Shown in pieces: positions 36,009-45,192 of a stretch of DNA of 64,000 bases; positions within the stretch are counted from its first letter, which is position 1; each line of letters opens with the position of its first letter. Origin of the DNA: Haloactinopolyspora alba (GTDB taxonomy: Bacteria > Actinomycetota > Actinomycetes > Jiangellales > Jiangellaceae); the NCBI RefSeq assembly GCF_003014555.1, contig NZ_PYGE01000017.1, positions 1-64,000 of the forward strand, written 5' to 3'. The notes beneath the pieces are model-generated. The model worked only from the letters and a program-made list of their open reading frames with translations, did not search any database and was not told the origin of the DNA. A program made the position numbers and the translations under genes.

Positions 36009-37508
36009 GTGACCAGCATCGCCCTGTCCTCCGCCGCCCCGACAGGTCTCAAGGTCGACGCCGTCGTCGTCGGCGTAGCCCCCGGTGACGACGGCGTCGA
36101 TCTCCTGCCCGGCACCGAGTCCCTGGACAAGGCCCTCAAGGGAAAGCTGCGTTCGGTTCTCACCCAGCTCGGGGCGACCGGCAAGGCGGACGAGGCCACC
36201 AAGTTCCCGGCGCTCGGGGCCGCCAAGGCGCCGGTGGTGGTGGCCGTCGGCACCGGCCCGCTCCCCGAGCACAGTGGTCCGGAACGACACGAGGCGTTGC
36301 GCCGGGCGGCCGGCGCCGGTGTCCGGGCGCTGGCCGGTTCGGAGTCGGTGGCCGTCGCGTTGCCCGTCGACGGTGACGGCGACGCCGGAGCGGTCGCGGA
36401 GGGCATCCTGCTCGGCTCCTACAGCTTCGACCAGTACAAGTCCGGCGAGCCCACGCCAGGTGTCGCCACCGCCACGGTCGTCGGGCCGGGCGTCAAGGCC
36501 AAGAGCGTCAAGGAGGCGGTTGCCCGCGCCGAGGCCGTCGCCGCTGCCGTCAACCGCGCCCGCGACTGGGTGAACGCCCCGCCGCGCGACCTGACACCGA
36601 AGGTGTTCGCCGACAACGCGTCCAAGCTCGCCAAGTCCAGCAAGCTCGGCGTCGAGGTCCTCGACGAGAAGGCGCTGGCCAAGGGCGGCTACGGCGGCCT
36701 GATCGGCGTCGGCCAGGGGTCGTCCAACCCGCCGCGGCTGGTCCGGCTCACCTACCGCCCTGCCCGCGCGAAGAAGCACGTCGTCCTCGTCGGCAAGGGC
36801 ATCACGTTCGACTCCGGCGGGCTGTCACTGAAGCCCGCCGACGCCATGCCGGAGATGAAGAGCGACATGGGCGGTGCGGCGGCCGTCGTCGCCGCCGTGC
36901 ACGCGATCGCGGAGCTCGGCCCGAAGGTGTCGGTCACGGCCTACGCCGCGATGGCCGAGAACATGCCGTCCGGTACGGCCCAGCGCCCGTCCGACGTCAT
37001 CACCATCTACGGCGGAAAGACCGTCGAGGTGCTCAACACCGACGCCGAAGGACGTCTGGTCCTCGCCGACGCGCTCGCCCGCGCCGCCGAGGACGAGCCG
37101 GACCTCATCATCGACGTCGCCACCCTCACCGGCGCGGTCGTCGTCGCGCTCGGCAAGCGGGTGTCCGGCATCATGTCCAACGACGACGACGTCCGCGCCG
37201 GCGTGCACGACGCCTCGCTACGGGCCGGCGAGCAGATGTGGCCGCTGCCGTTGCCCTCCGAACTGCGCGAGAAGCTCGACTCGCCGGTCGCCGACATCGC
37301 CAACATCGGCGACCGCAACGGCGGCTCGCTGCAGGCCGGGCTGTTCCTGAACGAGTTCGTCGACCAGGGAACCAACTGGGCCCATCTGGACATCGCCGGT
37401 CCGGCGTTCAGCGACAAGGCGTTCGGTTACACGCACAAGGGCGGCACCGGCGCGGCCGTACGCACCCTGGTGCGTGTCGTCGAGGATGCCGCAGCCGGCC
37501 ACATCTGA
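36009..37508 (+). CDS. pepA: Leucyl aminopeptidase
   Basis: A 499-aa M17 cytosolic aminopeptidase that trims N-terminal residues from peptides. The metal and catalytic segments are VGKGITFDSGGLSLKPADAM, the signature NTDAEGRLVLADAL, and the K/D residues in MKSDMGGAAAV. Length typical. A GTG start follows GGAGAACC. The stop is followed 14 bp later by the family A inverted repeat. Confidence 0.95.
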   Translation: MTSIALSSAAPTGLKVDAVVVGVAPGDDGVDLLPGTESLDKALKGKLRSVLTQLGATGKADEATKFPALGAAKAPVVVAVGTGPLPEHSGPERHEALRRAAGAGVRALAGSESVAVALPVDGDGDAGAVAEGILLGSYSFDQYKSGEPTPGVATATVVGPGVKAKSVKEAVARAEAVAAAVNRARDWVNAPPRDLTPKVFADNASKLAKSSKLGVEVLDEKALAKGGYGGLIGVGQGSSNPPRLVRLTYRPARAKKHVVLVGKGITFDSGGLSLKPADAMPEMKSDMGGAAAVVAAVHAIAELGPKVSVTAYAAMAENMPSGTAQRPSDVITIYGGKTVEVLNTDAEGRLVLADALARAAEDEPDLIIDVATLTGAVVVALGKRVSGIMSNDDDVRAGVHDASLRAGEQMWPLPLPSELREKLDSPVADIANIGDRNGGSLQAGLFLNEFVDQGTNWAHLDIAGPAFSDKAFGYTHKGGTGAAVRTLVRVVEDAAAGHI

Positions 37509-37521
37509 CCCCGGGGGGTCG

Positions 37522-37622
37522 ATGTGAGTGGTGGGGGCGTCCCGTCCTCGCCCGCGGCTCGCTCGTTCCTCGCTCGCCGATGCCCGTCCGCACCATGGAC
37601 GGGACGCCCCCACCGCTCACAT
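37522..37622. repeat. Intergenic element family A, copy 2
   Basis: Arms of 25 bp at 37522-37546 and 37598-37622 pair with one change, and that change is a G-T pair, so an RNA hairpin would be fully paired. The core at 37547-37597 is shared with copies 1 and 3. It lies between convergent pepA (stop 37508) and the gene ending at 37628. The arm sequences themselves are unrelated to those of the other copies. Confidence 0.85.
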
Positions 37623-37627
37623 GCCGA

Positions 37628-37951
37628 TCAGCTGCCGCGACTGCCGTTCTTGCGGTTCCAGTCCCGCATCCGTTGCGGGTATCCCACGACCTGCGCGTCG
37701 TACGCGGGTATCGCCAGCTTCTTGGCCAGCTCATGCGCCGCTTCGGCGTCCTTGACCCGTCGCCTCGTCCACTCGCCGTCGTGGGCGACGAACACGACCG
37801 TGGTCGCCGTCATCGTCGTCGGCGGCTCCACGAACGCTTCGACACCCCGCCGTGACCGCGCGAAGTCCTCCAGATGACTGGTGTCCGCGTCGTCGGCGGC
37901 GCGATCCAAGCTTCCCTCGGCGTCCTTCCGGCGCCGCTTGAACCACCGCAT
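37628..37951 (-). CDS. Conserved hypothetical protein (107 aa)
   Basis: A 107-aa protein starting MRWFKRRRKDAEGSLDRAAD with a basic N terminus, a central strand pair TATTVVFVAHDGEWTRRRV, a helix rich in Ala/Lys (AAHELAKKLAIPAYDAQVVG) and a basic tail. I do not recognise a function; similar short proteins are annotated without evidence in actinomycetes. Divergent from the lipoamide dehydrogenase gene. Confidence 0.65.
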   Translation of the reverse strand: MRWFKRRRKDAEGSLDRAADDADTSHLEDFARSRRGVEAFVEPPTTMTATTVVFVAHDGEWTRRRVKDAEAAHELAKKLAIPAYDAQVVGYPQRMRDWNRKNGSRGS

Positions 37952-38166
37952 CCGCTACCTCCCTCCTTCTTCCGGTCGCGCTCGGACAGCGGGCATGACC
38001 GTACCGCGACCGTACCTCCGCGCGCGCCTACCCCGGTCCGGTTGCCCGCGGCCGAATACTGAATGCGAAGATGCTGTTGACACAGCAGTGGGGCCCACGT
38101 GGAGTTCGCGGGCGCCACCGCGCCTGACCTGTCGTGACGACAACGACGACTTCGAGGAGATGCATC

Positions 38167-39591
38167 GTGGTCGACAACGGTCCATCCAGCCCGTCCGACT
38201 CGGCTGCCGGTGACTCCGGCGCGCGGTTCGACCTGATCGTCCTCGGGGGCGGCAGCGGTGGCTACGCCGCGGCGTTCCGCGCCAGCGAGCTCGGCATGCG
38301 GGTCGCTCTCGTCGAGAAGGACAAGGTCGGCGGTACCTGCCTGCACTACGGCTGCATCCCCACCAAGGCGCTGCTGCACGCGGCCGAGGTCGCCGACAGC
38401 GCACGTGACAGTGCCCAGCTCGGCGTCAAGGCGACGTTCGAGGGCATCGACGTCGACGGCGTCAACAAGTACAAGGACGGGGTCGTCTCCCGCCTCTACA
38501 AGGGCCTGCAGGGCCTGGTCAAGGCGAACGAGGTCACCCTGATCGAGGGCGAGGGCCGCCTCGTCGGACCGAACACCGTCGAGGTCGACGGCGCCCGGTA
38601 CGAGGGGCGCAACGTCGTGCTCGCCACGGGGTCGCGTTCGTCGTCGCTGCCGGGTCTCGACATCGACGGCGAGAAGGTGCTCAGCAGCTACGAGGCGCTC
38701 GCCCTCGACCGGGTCCCGTCCTCGGTGGTCGTGCTCGGCGGCGGGGTCATCGGCGTGGAGTTCGCCAGCGTGTGGCGTTCGTTCGGCGCGGACGTGACGA
38801 TCGTCGAGGCGCTGCCGCGGCTCGTTCCGGCCGAGGACGAGGCGGCATCCAAGGTCGTCGAGCGCACGTTCCGCAAGCGCGGCATCACGGCCAAGACGGG
38901 GGCGCGGTTCAGCGGTGTCCAGCACACCGACGACGGCGTCTCGGTCTCGCTCGAGAACGGCGAGACCGTCGACGCCGAGATCCTCCTCGTCGCGGTGGGA
39001 CGCGGCCCGGTGACGGACGGTCTCGGTCTCGAGGACGCCGGCGTCGCGGTCGACCGCGGGTTCGTCACCACCGACGAGCGGCTGCGCACCAGCGTCCCGG
39101 GCGTGTACGCCGTCGGCGACGTCGTGCACGGTCTGCAGCTGGCACACCGCGGTTTCGCGCACGGCATCTTCGTCGCCGAGGACATCGCCGGGCTGAACCC
39201 GGTCCCGATCGACGACGCGGGCATCCCGCGGGTCACGTATTGCGACCCCGAGGTCGCCTCCGTCGGCCTCACCGAGGCCCAGGCGGTCGAGCGGCTCGGC
39301 GACGACAAGGTCGAGACCTTCGAGTACAACCTCGCCGGCAACGGCAAGAGCCAGATCCTGAAGACGCAGGGGTTCGCCAAGCTCGTCCGCGAGAAGGACG
39401 GTCCGGTCCTGGGCGTACATCTCGTCGGTGCCCGCGTGGGCGAGCTGATCTCCGAGGCGCAGCTGATCTACAACTGGGAAGCGCTGCCGCACGAGGTCGC
39501 CTCGCTCATCCACCCGCACCCCACGCAGAGCGAGGCGCTGGGCGAGGCGCATCTCGCTCTCGCGGGCAAGCCGTTGCACGTCCACGGCTGA
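38167..39591 (+). CDS. lpdA: Dihydrolipoyl dehydrogenase (E3)
   Basis: A 474-aa FAD enzyme that reoxidises dihydrolipoyl groups of 2-oxoacid dehydrogenases or the glycine cleavage system. The FAD-binding [18 protein letters not shown], redox-active disulfide [20 protein letters not shown]-binding [14 protein letters not shown], and C-terminal [14 protein letters not shown] (catalytic His) are all present. The GTG at 38167 has GAGGAG 7 bases before. The E2 gene follows 79 bp later. Confidence 0.95.
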   Translation: MVDNGPSSPSDSAAGDSGARFDLIVLGGGSGGYAAAFRASELGMRVALVEKDKVGGTCLHYGCIPTKALLHAAEVADSARDSAQLGVKATFEGIDVDGVNKYKDGVVSRLYKGLQGLVKANEVTLIEGEGRLVGPNTVEVDGARYEGRNVVLATGSRSSSLPGLDIDGEKVLSSYEALALDRVPSSVVVLGGGVIGVEFASVWRSFGADVTIVEALPRLVPAEDEAASKVVERTFRKRGITAKTGARFSGVQHTDDGVSVSLENGETVDAEILLVAVGRGPVTDGLGLEDAGVAVDRGFVTTDERLRTSVPGVYAVGDVVHGLQLAHRGFAHGIFVAEDIAGLNPVPIDDAGIPRVTYCDPEVASVGLTEAQAVERLGDDKVETFEYNLAGNGKSQILKTQGFAKLVREKDGPVLGVHLVGARVGELISEAQLIYNWEALPHEVASLIHPHPTQSEALGEAHLALAGKPLHVHG

Positions 39592-39670
39592 GCCCGATCG
39601 GCATAGGCTTGCGTACGGCGCGTGTGCTCCTTTCAACGCTGATGGTCCAGAGACTTCGAGAGGACTGACG

Positions 39671-41578
39671 ATGGCAACGTCCGTCACCCTGCCCGCACTC
39701 GGCGAGAGCGTGACCGAGGGCACCGTCACCCGCTGGCTCAAACAGCCCGGCGACGAGGTCGCCGTCGACGAGCCACTGCTCGAGGTGTCCACCGACAAGG
39801 TCGACACCGAGATCCCCTCCCCCGTCGCCGGCACCCTGATCGAGGTCAAGGTCGCCGAAGACGAGACCGTCGAGGTCGGCGCCGAACTCGCCCTCGTCGG
39901 CGAGGCGGGCGAGAGCACGGGTGCGGACACCGGCCAGGGCGCGGCCGAGCAGGGCGGCGACGCCGCGGCGCAGCCTGCCGAGCCGGCGCAGGAACAGCCG
40001 GCGCAGGAACAGCCGGCGCAGGCCGCCGCCGAAGAGCCTCCGCCTCCGCAGCAGGCGCCCGAACCGGCGCCCGCTGCCCAGGCACAGCCCGCCGCGGCCG
40101 ACCAGGGCGGTGCGGAAACGGGCTCCGGCACGCCCGTCACGCTTCCCGCGCTCGGCGAGAGCGTGACCGAGGGCACCGTCACCCGCTGGCTCAAACAGCC
40201 CGGCGACGAGGTCGCCGTCGACGAGCCACTGCTCGAGGTGTCCACCGACAAGGTCGACACCGAGATCCCCTCCCCCGTCGCCGGCACCCTGATCGAGGTC
40301 AAGGTCGCCGAAGACGAGACCGTCGAGGTCGGCGCCGAACTCGCCCTGGTGGGCGAAGCAGGCACACCGGCGGGCGGCGGACAGGCCGCCGCTGCGCCCG
40401 AGCAGGCTGCGCCCGAGCAGCCCACCCAGCAGCAGCCGGTCCAGCAGCCCACCCAGCAACAGGCTCCGGCAGCCGCCACCGTTCCGCCGCAGCCACCGGG
40501 CCGGGACGACGCCGCGGCCACGACCGAACAGGTCGAGGACGTCGAGCAGGAGCCCGCTCCGGCCCGGCCCGGCCCCGCGCCGAGCCCGCGGCCGGCCGCC
40601 AAGCCCGAGCCGAAGCAGCCGGCCCAGGCCCAGTCCGGCGACGGCACGCCGTACGTCACGCCGCTGGTCCGCAAGCTCGCCGCCGAACACGGCGTCGACC
40701 TGAGCACCGTCACCGGCAGCGGCATCGGCGGGCGCATCCGCAAGCAGGACGTGCAGGCTGCCGCCGAGGCGGCGAAGGCCGCTCCCGAGCCCAGCGCCGG
40801 CGCACCCGCCGGGGAGCAGCCCGCGGCCGAGCCGGCCGCCGAGCCGTCGCCGCTGCGCGGAACCACCGAGAAGCTCAGCCGGATGCGCAAGGTCATCGCC
40901 AAGCGCGTGCACGAGTCGCTGCAGCAGACGGCGCAGCTCACCACCGTGGTCGAGATCGACGTGACGTCGGTCGCCCGACTTCGCGACCGGGTCAAGGACG
41001 ACTTCGCCCGGCGCGAGGGCGTCAAACTCTCGTTCCTGCCGTTCTTCGCCAAGGCGTCCATCGAGGCGCTCAAGCAGCACCCGAAGATCAACGCGTCCAT
41101 CGACGTCGAGCAGGGCGAGGTCACGTACCACGACCGCGAGAACCTGGTGCTGGCCGTCGACACCGACCAGGGGCTGTTGGTCCCGGTCATCAAGGACGCC
41201 GGTGACCTCAACATCGCCGGGCTGTCGCGCCGGATCAGCGAGGTCGCCGAGAAGGCGCGGACGAACAAGCTCACGCCCGACGAGGCCACAGGCGGCACGT
41301 TCACGCTGACCAACACCGGCAGCCGCGGGGCGCTGTTCGACACCCCGATCTTCTTCCAGCCGCAGGTGGCGATCCTCGGGACCGGAAGCGTCGTGAAGCG
41401 GCCGATGGTCATCGACGACCCCAACCTGGGCGAGACCATCGCGGTGCGGCACATGGTCTACTTCGCGCTGAGTTACGACCACCGCCTGATCGACGGCGCC
41501 GACGCGGCCCGTTTCCTGGCGACGATCAGGCAACGGCTCGAGAGCGGGCGGTTCGAGGCGGACCTCGGCCTGTCCTGA
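39671..41578 (+). CDS. sucB: Dihydrolipoyl acyltransferase (E2) with two lipoyl domains
   Basis: A 635-aa E2 of a 2-oxoacid dehydrogenase complex. Two lipoyl domains start at residues 3 and 154, each with the lipoylated Lys in [10 protein letters not shown]; Ala/Pro/Gln-rich linkers follow each. A peripheral-subunit-binding domain lies at about 325-360 ([27 protein letters not shown]), and the catalytic domain fills residues about 396-635, ending with the [13 protein letters not shown] motif. The two lipoyl domains are identical at DNA level over 197 bp. Whether it serves succinyl, pyruvate or branched-chain E1 cannot be told from E2 alone; sucB is the usual name for this form. Confidence 0.93.
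   Translation: MATSVTLPALGESVTEGTVTRWLKQPGDEVAVDEPLLEVSTDKVDTEIPSPVAGTLIEVKVAEDETVEVGAELALVGEAGESTGADTGQGAAEQGGDAAAQPAEPAQEQPAQEQPAQAAAEEPPPPQQAPEPAPAAQAQPAAADQGGAETGSGTPVTLPALGESVTEGTVTRWLKQPGDEVAVDEPLLEVSTDKVDTEIPSPVAGTLIEVKVAEDETVEVGAELALVGEAGTPAGGGQAAAAPEQAAPEQPTQQQPVQQPTQQQAPAAATVPPQPPGRDDAAATTEQVEDVEQEPAPARPGPAPSPRPAAKPEPKQPAQAQSGDGTPYVTPLVRKLAAEHGVDLSTVTGSGIGGRIRKQDVQAAAEAAKAAPEPSAGAPAGEQPAAEPAAEPSPLRGTTEKLSRMRKVIAKRVHESLQQTAQLTTVVEIDVTSVARLRDRVKDDFARREGVKLSFLPFFAKASIEALKQHPKINASIDVEQGEVTYHDRENLVLAVDTDQGLLVPVIKDAGDLNIAGLSRRISEVAEKARTNKLTPDEATGGTFTLTNTGSRGALFDTPIFFQPQVAILGTGSVVKRPMVIDDPNLGETIAVRHMVYFALSYDHRLIDGADAARFLATIRQRLESGRFEADLGLS
39698..40347 (+). repeat. Exact 197-bp direct repeat within the E2 gene
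   Basis: Positions 39698-39894 and 40151-40347 are identical at an offset of 453 bp and encode the two lipoyl domains. Silent sites are unchanged, so the copies are recently duplicated or kept alike by gene conversion. Differences begin right outside the block. Confidence 0.93.
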
Positions 41579-41632
41579 ACGGTGGTGGGCCCGGTTGGCC
41601 GCGTCGTCGTGCCCGGTCCTCGGTGAGGTGAC

Positions 41633-42535
41633 GTGAAGGTCGCGATCTCCGGAGGCGGCGGGTTCGTCGGCACCGCCCTGCGCGCCTCGCTGCGGGCTGA
41701 CGGGCACGACGTGCTGCGCCTGGTACGCCGCAAGCCCGCCGGCCCGCACGAGACACAGTGGGACCCGGCTCAGGGAGTGCTCGACGTCGGCGACCTTGCC
41801 GGCGTCGAGGCGGTGGTGAACCTCGCCGGTGCCGGCGTCGGCGCGCGCCGGTGGTCGCGGTCGTACAAGCGCTTGGTGCACGACAGCCGGATCCGTTCGA
41901 CGGCGTTGCTCGCCTCCGGGCTCGCCCAGCTGGCCGAGCCGCCGCGGGTGCTCGTGTCGGCCTCGGGTGTCAGCCTGTACGGTCCCGACCGCGGCGACGA
42001 GGTCCTGGACGAGGAGTCCGACGCCGGCGACGGCTTCCTGGCCGGGCTCTGCCACGAATGGGAGCAGGCGGCTGCTCCGGCGCGTGCGGCCGACATCGCG
42101 ATCTGCCATTCCCGCTTCGGCATCGTCATGGATCGCAGCGGCGGCGCGTTGGGACGGTTGCTGCCGTGGTACCGCCTCGGCCTGGGCGGCACGCTGGGCA
42201 ACGGGCGGCAGTTCTGGAGCCCGATCTCGTTGCACGACACCGTGCGCGCGCTGCGGTTCCTGATCGAACAGCACGGATGCGTGGGCCCGTACAACCTGAC
42301 CGCTCCGGAACCGCTGGTACAGGCCGAGTTCAGCCGGGTTCTCGGCCAGGCGGTGAGCCGCCCGCGCCTGCTCCCGGTTCCGGAGACAGCGCTGCGGCTC
42401 GCGGTGGGACAGTACGCCACCGAGATCGTCGGGAGCCTGAACGTGCTGCCGACGCGGCTCACCCAGGCGGGTTTCGAGTTCGACCACCCGGACGCGCGGT
42501 CCATCGTCGGGGCGGGGCTGACCGGCTTCCATTGA
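41633..42535 (+). CDS. TIGR01777-family NAD(P)-dependent epimerase
   Basis: A 300-aa extended-SDR protein. The nucleotide-binding motif GGGGFVGTALR is at the N terminus, NLAGAGVGARRWS and the RSTALL helix follow, and RPRLLPVPETALRLA with GEFG-like substitutions lies near the C terminus; the TIGR01777 pattern LVSASGVSLYG is clear. Substrate unknown; in some species it is linked to cell division (SulA-like family). GTG start. Stop codon forms part of the hairpin at 42533. Confidence 0.87.
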   Translation: MKVAISGGGGFVGTALRASLRADGHDVLRLVRRKPAGPHETQWDPAQGVLDVGDLAGVEAVVNLAGAGVGARRWSRSYKRLVHDSRIRSTALLASGLAQLAEPPRVLVSASGVSLYGPDRGDEVLDEESDAGDGFLAGLCHEWEQAAAPARAADIAICHSRFGIVMDRSGGALGRLLPWYRLGLGGTLGNGRQFWSPISLHDTVRALRFLIEQHGCVGPYNLTAPEPLVQAEFSRVLGQAVSRPRLLPVPETALRLAVGQYATEIVGSLNVLPTRLTQAGFEFDHPDARSIVGAGLTGFH

Positions 42536-42581
42536 TCATCGGCACTTTCCCGGTCATGTGACGGGAAAGTGCCGATGATCA
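42533..42581. terminator. Perfect 20-bp hairpin between convergent genes
   Basis: TGATCATCGGCACTTTCCCG at 42533-42552 is exactly mirrored at 42562-42581 around a 9-nt loop. The left arm begins on the stop codon of the epimerase gene. The pseudokinase gene ends 13 bp further on, opposite strand, so this is a two-way terminator. Confidence 0.85.
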
Positions 42582-42593
42582 GCGGTGGTGCGC

Positions 42594-44552
42594 TCAGCCG
42601 AAGCGCCAGGACGACGTCGAGCCGTTCGGGTCGGCCACGGCCACCAGCGTGGCCTCCCACGTGGTGTCCTCGGTGCCCTCGTTCTCCTGCTCGACCTCAC
42701 CGTCGTCGTTGACCAGCCGGTAGTCGGGGATCCGCTGGGTGATCCGGACCGTGATCCGGCCACCGTCGCGCTCGAGAGGCTCGGCGTTGACCACTTCGAA
42801 GGCGAGGCCCTCGGTGTGCACACCGGCGTCGATGTACTCCTCGATCAGTGCGACGTCCTCGGCGAGCACCGGGTTGCTCGGGGCGTGCACCTGGCACAAC
42901 AGCTCCGGATTCGTCTCTTCGAACGCCTGGGCGCGCAGCGAGTACAGACGCTGCACCTCCTGCGTCCAGTCGGTGACCTCCGGAGGCAACGTGGACGGCG
43001 CCGGCTGCGGCTCGCCGCACACGTCCGTGGACGCCGCGCTGTCCTCCGGGCTGGAGCCGGTGCCGGGGCCCGCACGCACGTCGTCGTCGAACAGGCGCAT
43101 GCCGACGAGAACGGCGCCGGCGCCCAGCAGCAACACGACCAGCGCGCTGACGATCCAGACCCCGTCGGAGCGCTTCCGGCTTCCTGGCTCGCCGGAGCCG
43201 TCGTCGCCGGTATCCTTCGGCGGATCCGTCCGCCCGGTCGAGGCCGACGACTTCTCCTGCCCCGACGCCGCGGTCGTGCGGGCACCGGAGCGCCGCGACC
43301 TGCGGCGGGACTCCGACGACGACGCCGCACCGCCGGCCGCACCCGCTCCGCCGGCCGGCGGGGTCTCGCCGGCGCCCGACGTGCCCGACTGCGATGCCCC
43401 CCGGCCGGACGAGGACGCGGGGGCCGAAGCACCGGACGGCGACGCGGAAGCGCCCGCCGGCGCGCCGGAGCGAGTACCGCCTTCACCGCCACGACGGCGC
43501 CGGCCGGCCGACCGGCCCGTCGCCGGGGACTCGTCCTGCCTCGCCGCTGCGGCGGAACCGCCGGTGGCCGCAGCGCCGCCCGGGTCGGCGTCGGCCGGCC
43601 CGGGCGCCGGCGTCGTGGCGTCGCCGGATGCCGCCGTGTTCCCGGGCGCCGTGGCGTCGGGACGGGCCGGTTGCTGTCCGCTGTCGGCGCGCCGCCGCGC
43701 CCGCCGGCCCATCGACGTCGAGCGTTGCATGTATCCCGCGATGTCGTCGTCGGGCGGGGCGCTGGACACCTGGGGCAACGACCCGGTCGTGGCCTGGCTC
43801 TCCTCGAGCACCAACTCCACCGGTACCGGCTCGGCGATGGCGAAGAACGCGTTGCCGAGGTTGGCGGCGTTCGGGCGCCGCTGCGGGTTCGCGTCCAGTC
43901 CGGCGGTGAGCAGCGCCTCCGCTCCGGCCGCGACCCCGGGCAGCGCCACCTGGGCGGACGGCAGCGCACCCGTCAGCGCGATCATCGCGGCGGTGGCGAG
44001 GCCGTACACGTCGGCGGCCGAACCGGGCGGGGATCCGGCCGCCACCTCCGGCGGGATCGGCCGTGCGTGCTGCCCGACACGCAGCTGGACACCGACCTGG
44101 ACCAGGCCGACACCGGCGACCATCGGCCGTCCGTCCAGGCTGAACACGATGTCGTCCAGGGTGAGGTCCCCGTGCAGGACGCCACGGCGGTGGATCTCGG
44201 TGAGCCCTTCGCACACCGGGGCGCAGGCGGTGACCACCTCGCCCGCCGGCAGCACACCACGGGCCCCGATGATGCCGGCCATGCTGCCGCCCTCGGCGGC
44301 GCCGAGCACCACCACCGGACCCGACGGCCCGGCGACCAGGTCGAGGAACGGCAGTACGTGCGGGTGGTCGATGCTGCGCAGAGTCGGTGCCGCGGCGAGC
44401 AGCCGATCCCGGACGGCGTCCGGGACGGCACCGAGCATGCGCAGCGTGACGGGCCGGCCGGTGGCGTCCTCCGTGGCCAGGAACATCGTCGACGCGTCGG
44501 AACCCAGCCGACGCGTCACGGTATAGCCCGGTGGTGCCTCGTGACCGTCCAT
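42594..44552 (-). CDS. Pseudokinase-like membrane protein (Ser/Thr kinase fold, degenerate)
   Basis: A 652-aa protein. The N-terminal 270 residues follow the protein kinase fold, but catalytic positions are altered: the VAIK lysine reads R38 (PVTLRML), the HRD loop reads HGDLTLDD (127-134) with Lys and Asn replaced, and the DFG segment reads VAGVG (145-149). A disordered region of about 180 residues (Ala/Gly/Ser/Pro-rich) precedes a single membrane helix near 462-484 (VSALVVLLLGAGAVLVG) and a 165-residue outer domain. The HGD Asp survives, so binding of nucleotide is not excluded. Similar to actinobacterial pseudokinases with a scaffold role; partners are unknown. Confidence 0.82.
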   Translation of the reverse strand: MDGHEAPPGYTVTRRLGSDASTMFLATEDATGRPVTLRMLGAVPDAVRDRLLAAAPTLRSIDHPHVLPFLDLVAGPSGPVVVLGAAEGGSMAGIIGARGVLPAGEVVTACAPVCEGLTEIHRRGVLHGDLTLDDIVFSLDGRPMVAGVGLVQVGVQLRVGQHARPIPPEVAAGSPPGSAADVYGLATAAMIALTGALPSAQVALPGVAAGAEALLTAGLDANPQRRPNAANLGNAFFAIAEPVPVELVLEESQATTGSLPQVSSAPPDDDIAGYMQRSTSMGRRARRRADSGQQPARPDATAPGNTAASGDATTPAPGPADADPGGAAATGGSAAAARQDESPATGRSAGRRRRGGEGGTRSGAPAGASASPSGASAPASSSGRGASQSGTSGAGETPPAGGAGAAGGAASSSESRRRSRRSGARTTAASGQEKSSASTGRTDPPKDTGDDGSGEPGSRKRSDGVWIVSALVVLLLGAGAVLVGMRLFDDDVRAGPGTGSSPEDSAASTDVCGEPQPAPSTLPPEVTDWTQEVQRLYSLRAQAFEETNPELLCQVHAPSNPVLAEDVALIEEYIDAGVHTEGLAFEVVNAEPLERDGGRITVRITQRIPDYRLVNDDGEVEQENEGTEDTTWEATLVAVADPNGSTSSWRFG

Positions 44553-44608
44553 CCGACCATCGTTTCAAACGTCGGCCCGATCCGCGCCACGGCCCGGCAC
44601 ACATCCCC

Positions 44609-44620
44609 TACGATGCCAAC
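44609..44620 (+). promoter_or_regulatory. Leaderless-type -10 element
   Basis: TACGAT at 44609-44614 is followed six bases later by the ATG at 44621, the spacing of a leaderless transcript. No Shine-Dalgarno is present. Confidence 0.55.
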
Positions 44621-45130
44621 ATGCAGGGGGTCGTGGCTGTCGCTGCTCCGGACAGCCCGTTCGGACTGCCGCTGTGGCTGGGGATCGCCACGATGTTCGC
44701 CATCGTCGTCATACGCGCCCAGGCCACGTACTGGATCGGCCGGGCAGCGGGCTCCGGATTCGCAGGTTCGCGGTGGGCACGCCGGATCGGGCGGGAGCGC
44801 ATCGACCGCGCCGAACGGATCGTCGCGCGGTACGGGCCGGCGGCCGTGACGTTGTCGTTCCTGACGGTGGGCGTCCAGACCGCGGTCAATGCGATCGCCG
44901 GGACCACTCGGATGCCGTTCGGCCGCTATCTCGTCGCCATGCTCGCCGGGTCCGTCATCTGGGCGACCATCTGGACCGCCGGTGGCCTCGGCGTCGTCTG
45001 GGGCGCCCTGCTCGTCGTGTCGCAGTCGCCGGTGACCGGCGGCGCGGTACTGATACTTGTCATCGTGATCGGCGCCGCAGCTGCCCGCCGGCGCAACCGG
45101 GCCCGGGTTGGTGAGGGCGACCGGCGGTGA
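44621..45130 (+). CDS. DedA/VTT-like small membrane protein
   Basis: A 169-aa membrane protein. Helices: PLWLGIATMFAIVVIRAQAT, a FLTVGVQTAVNAIAGTTRMP segment typical of the SNARE-associated (VTT/DedA) fold, YLVAMLAGSVIWATIWTAGG and a C-terminal helix AVLILVIVIGAAAA, then a basic tail. It lacks the first half of a full DedA protein, so it may be a short variant. Divergent from the pseudokinase gene. Confidence 0.72.
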   Translation: MQGVVAVAAPDSPFGLPLWLGIATMFAIVVIRAQATYWIGRAAGSGFAGSRWARRIGRERIDRAERIVARYGPAAVTLSFLTVGVQTAVNAIAGTTRMPFGRYLVAMLAGSVIWATIWTAGGLGVVWGALLVVSQSPVTGGAVLILVIVIGAAAARRRNRARVGEGDRR

Positions 45131-45192
45131 CCGGGACGCGTGGGAAGCGACGCCTCACGCGCACCCCCGCCACCGCCGGCGGACCGACCGGG

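Noticed and set aside
37810-42532. Very long minus-strand frames opposite the dehydrogenase and E2
   Set aside because: They mirror the codon pattern of the plus-strand genes, including the lipoyl repeat, and match no protein family.
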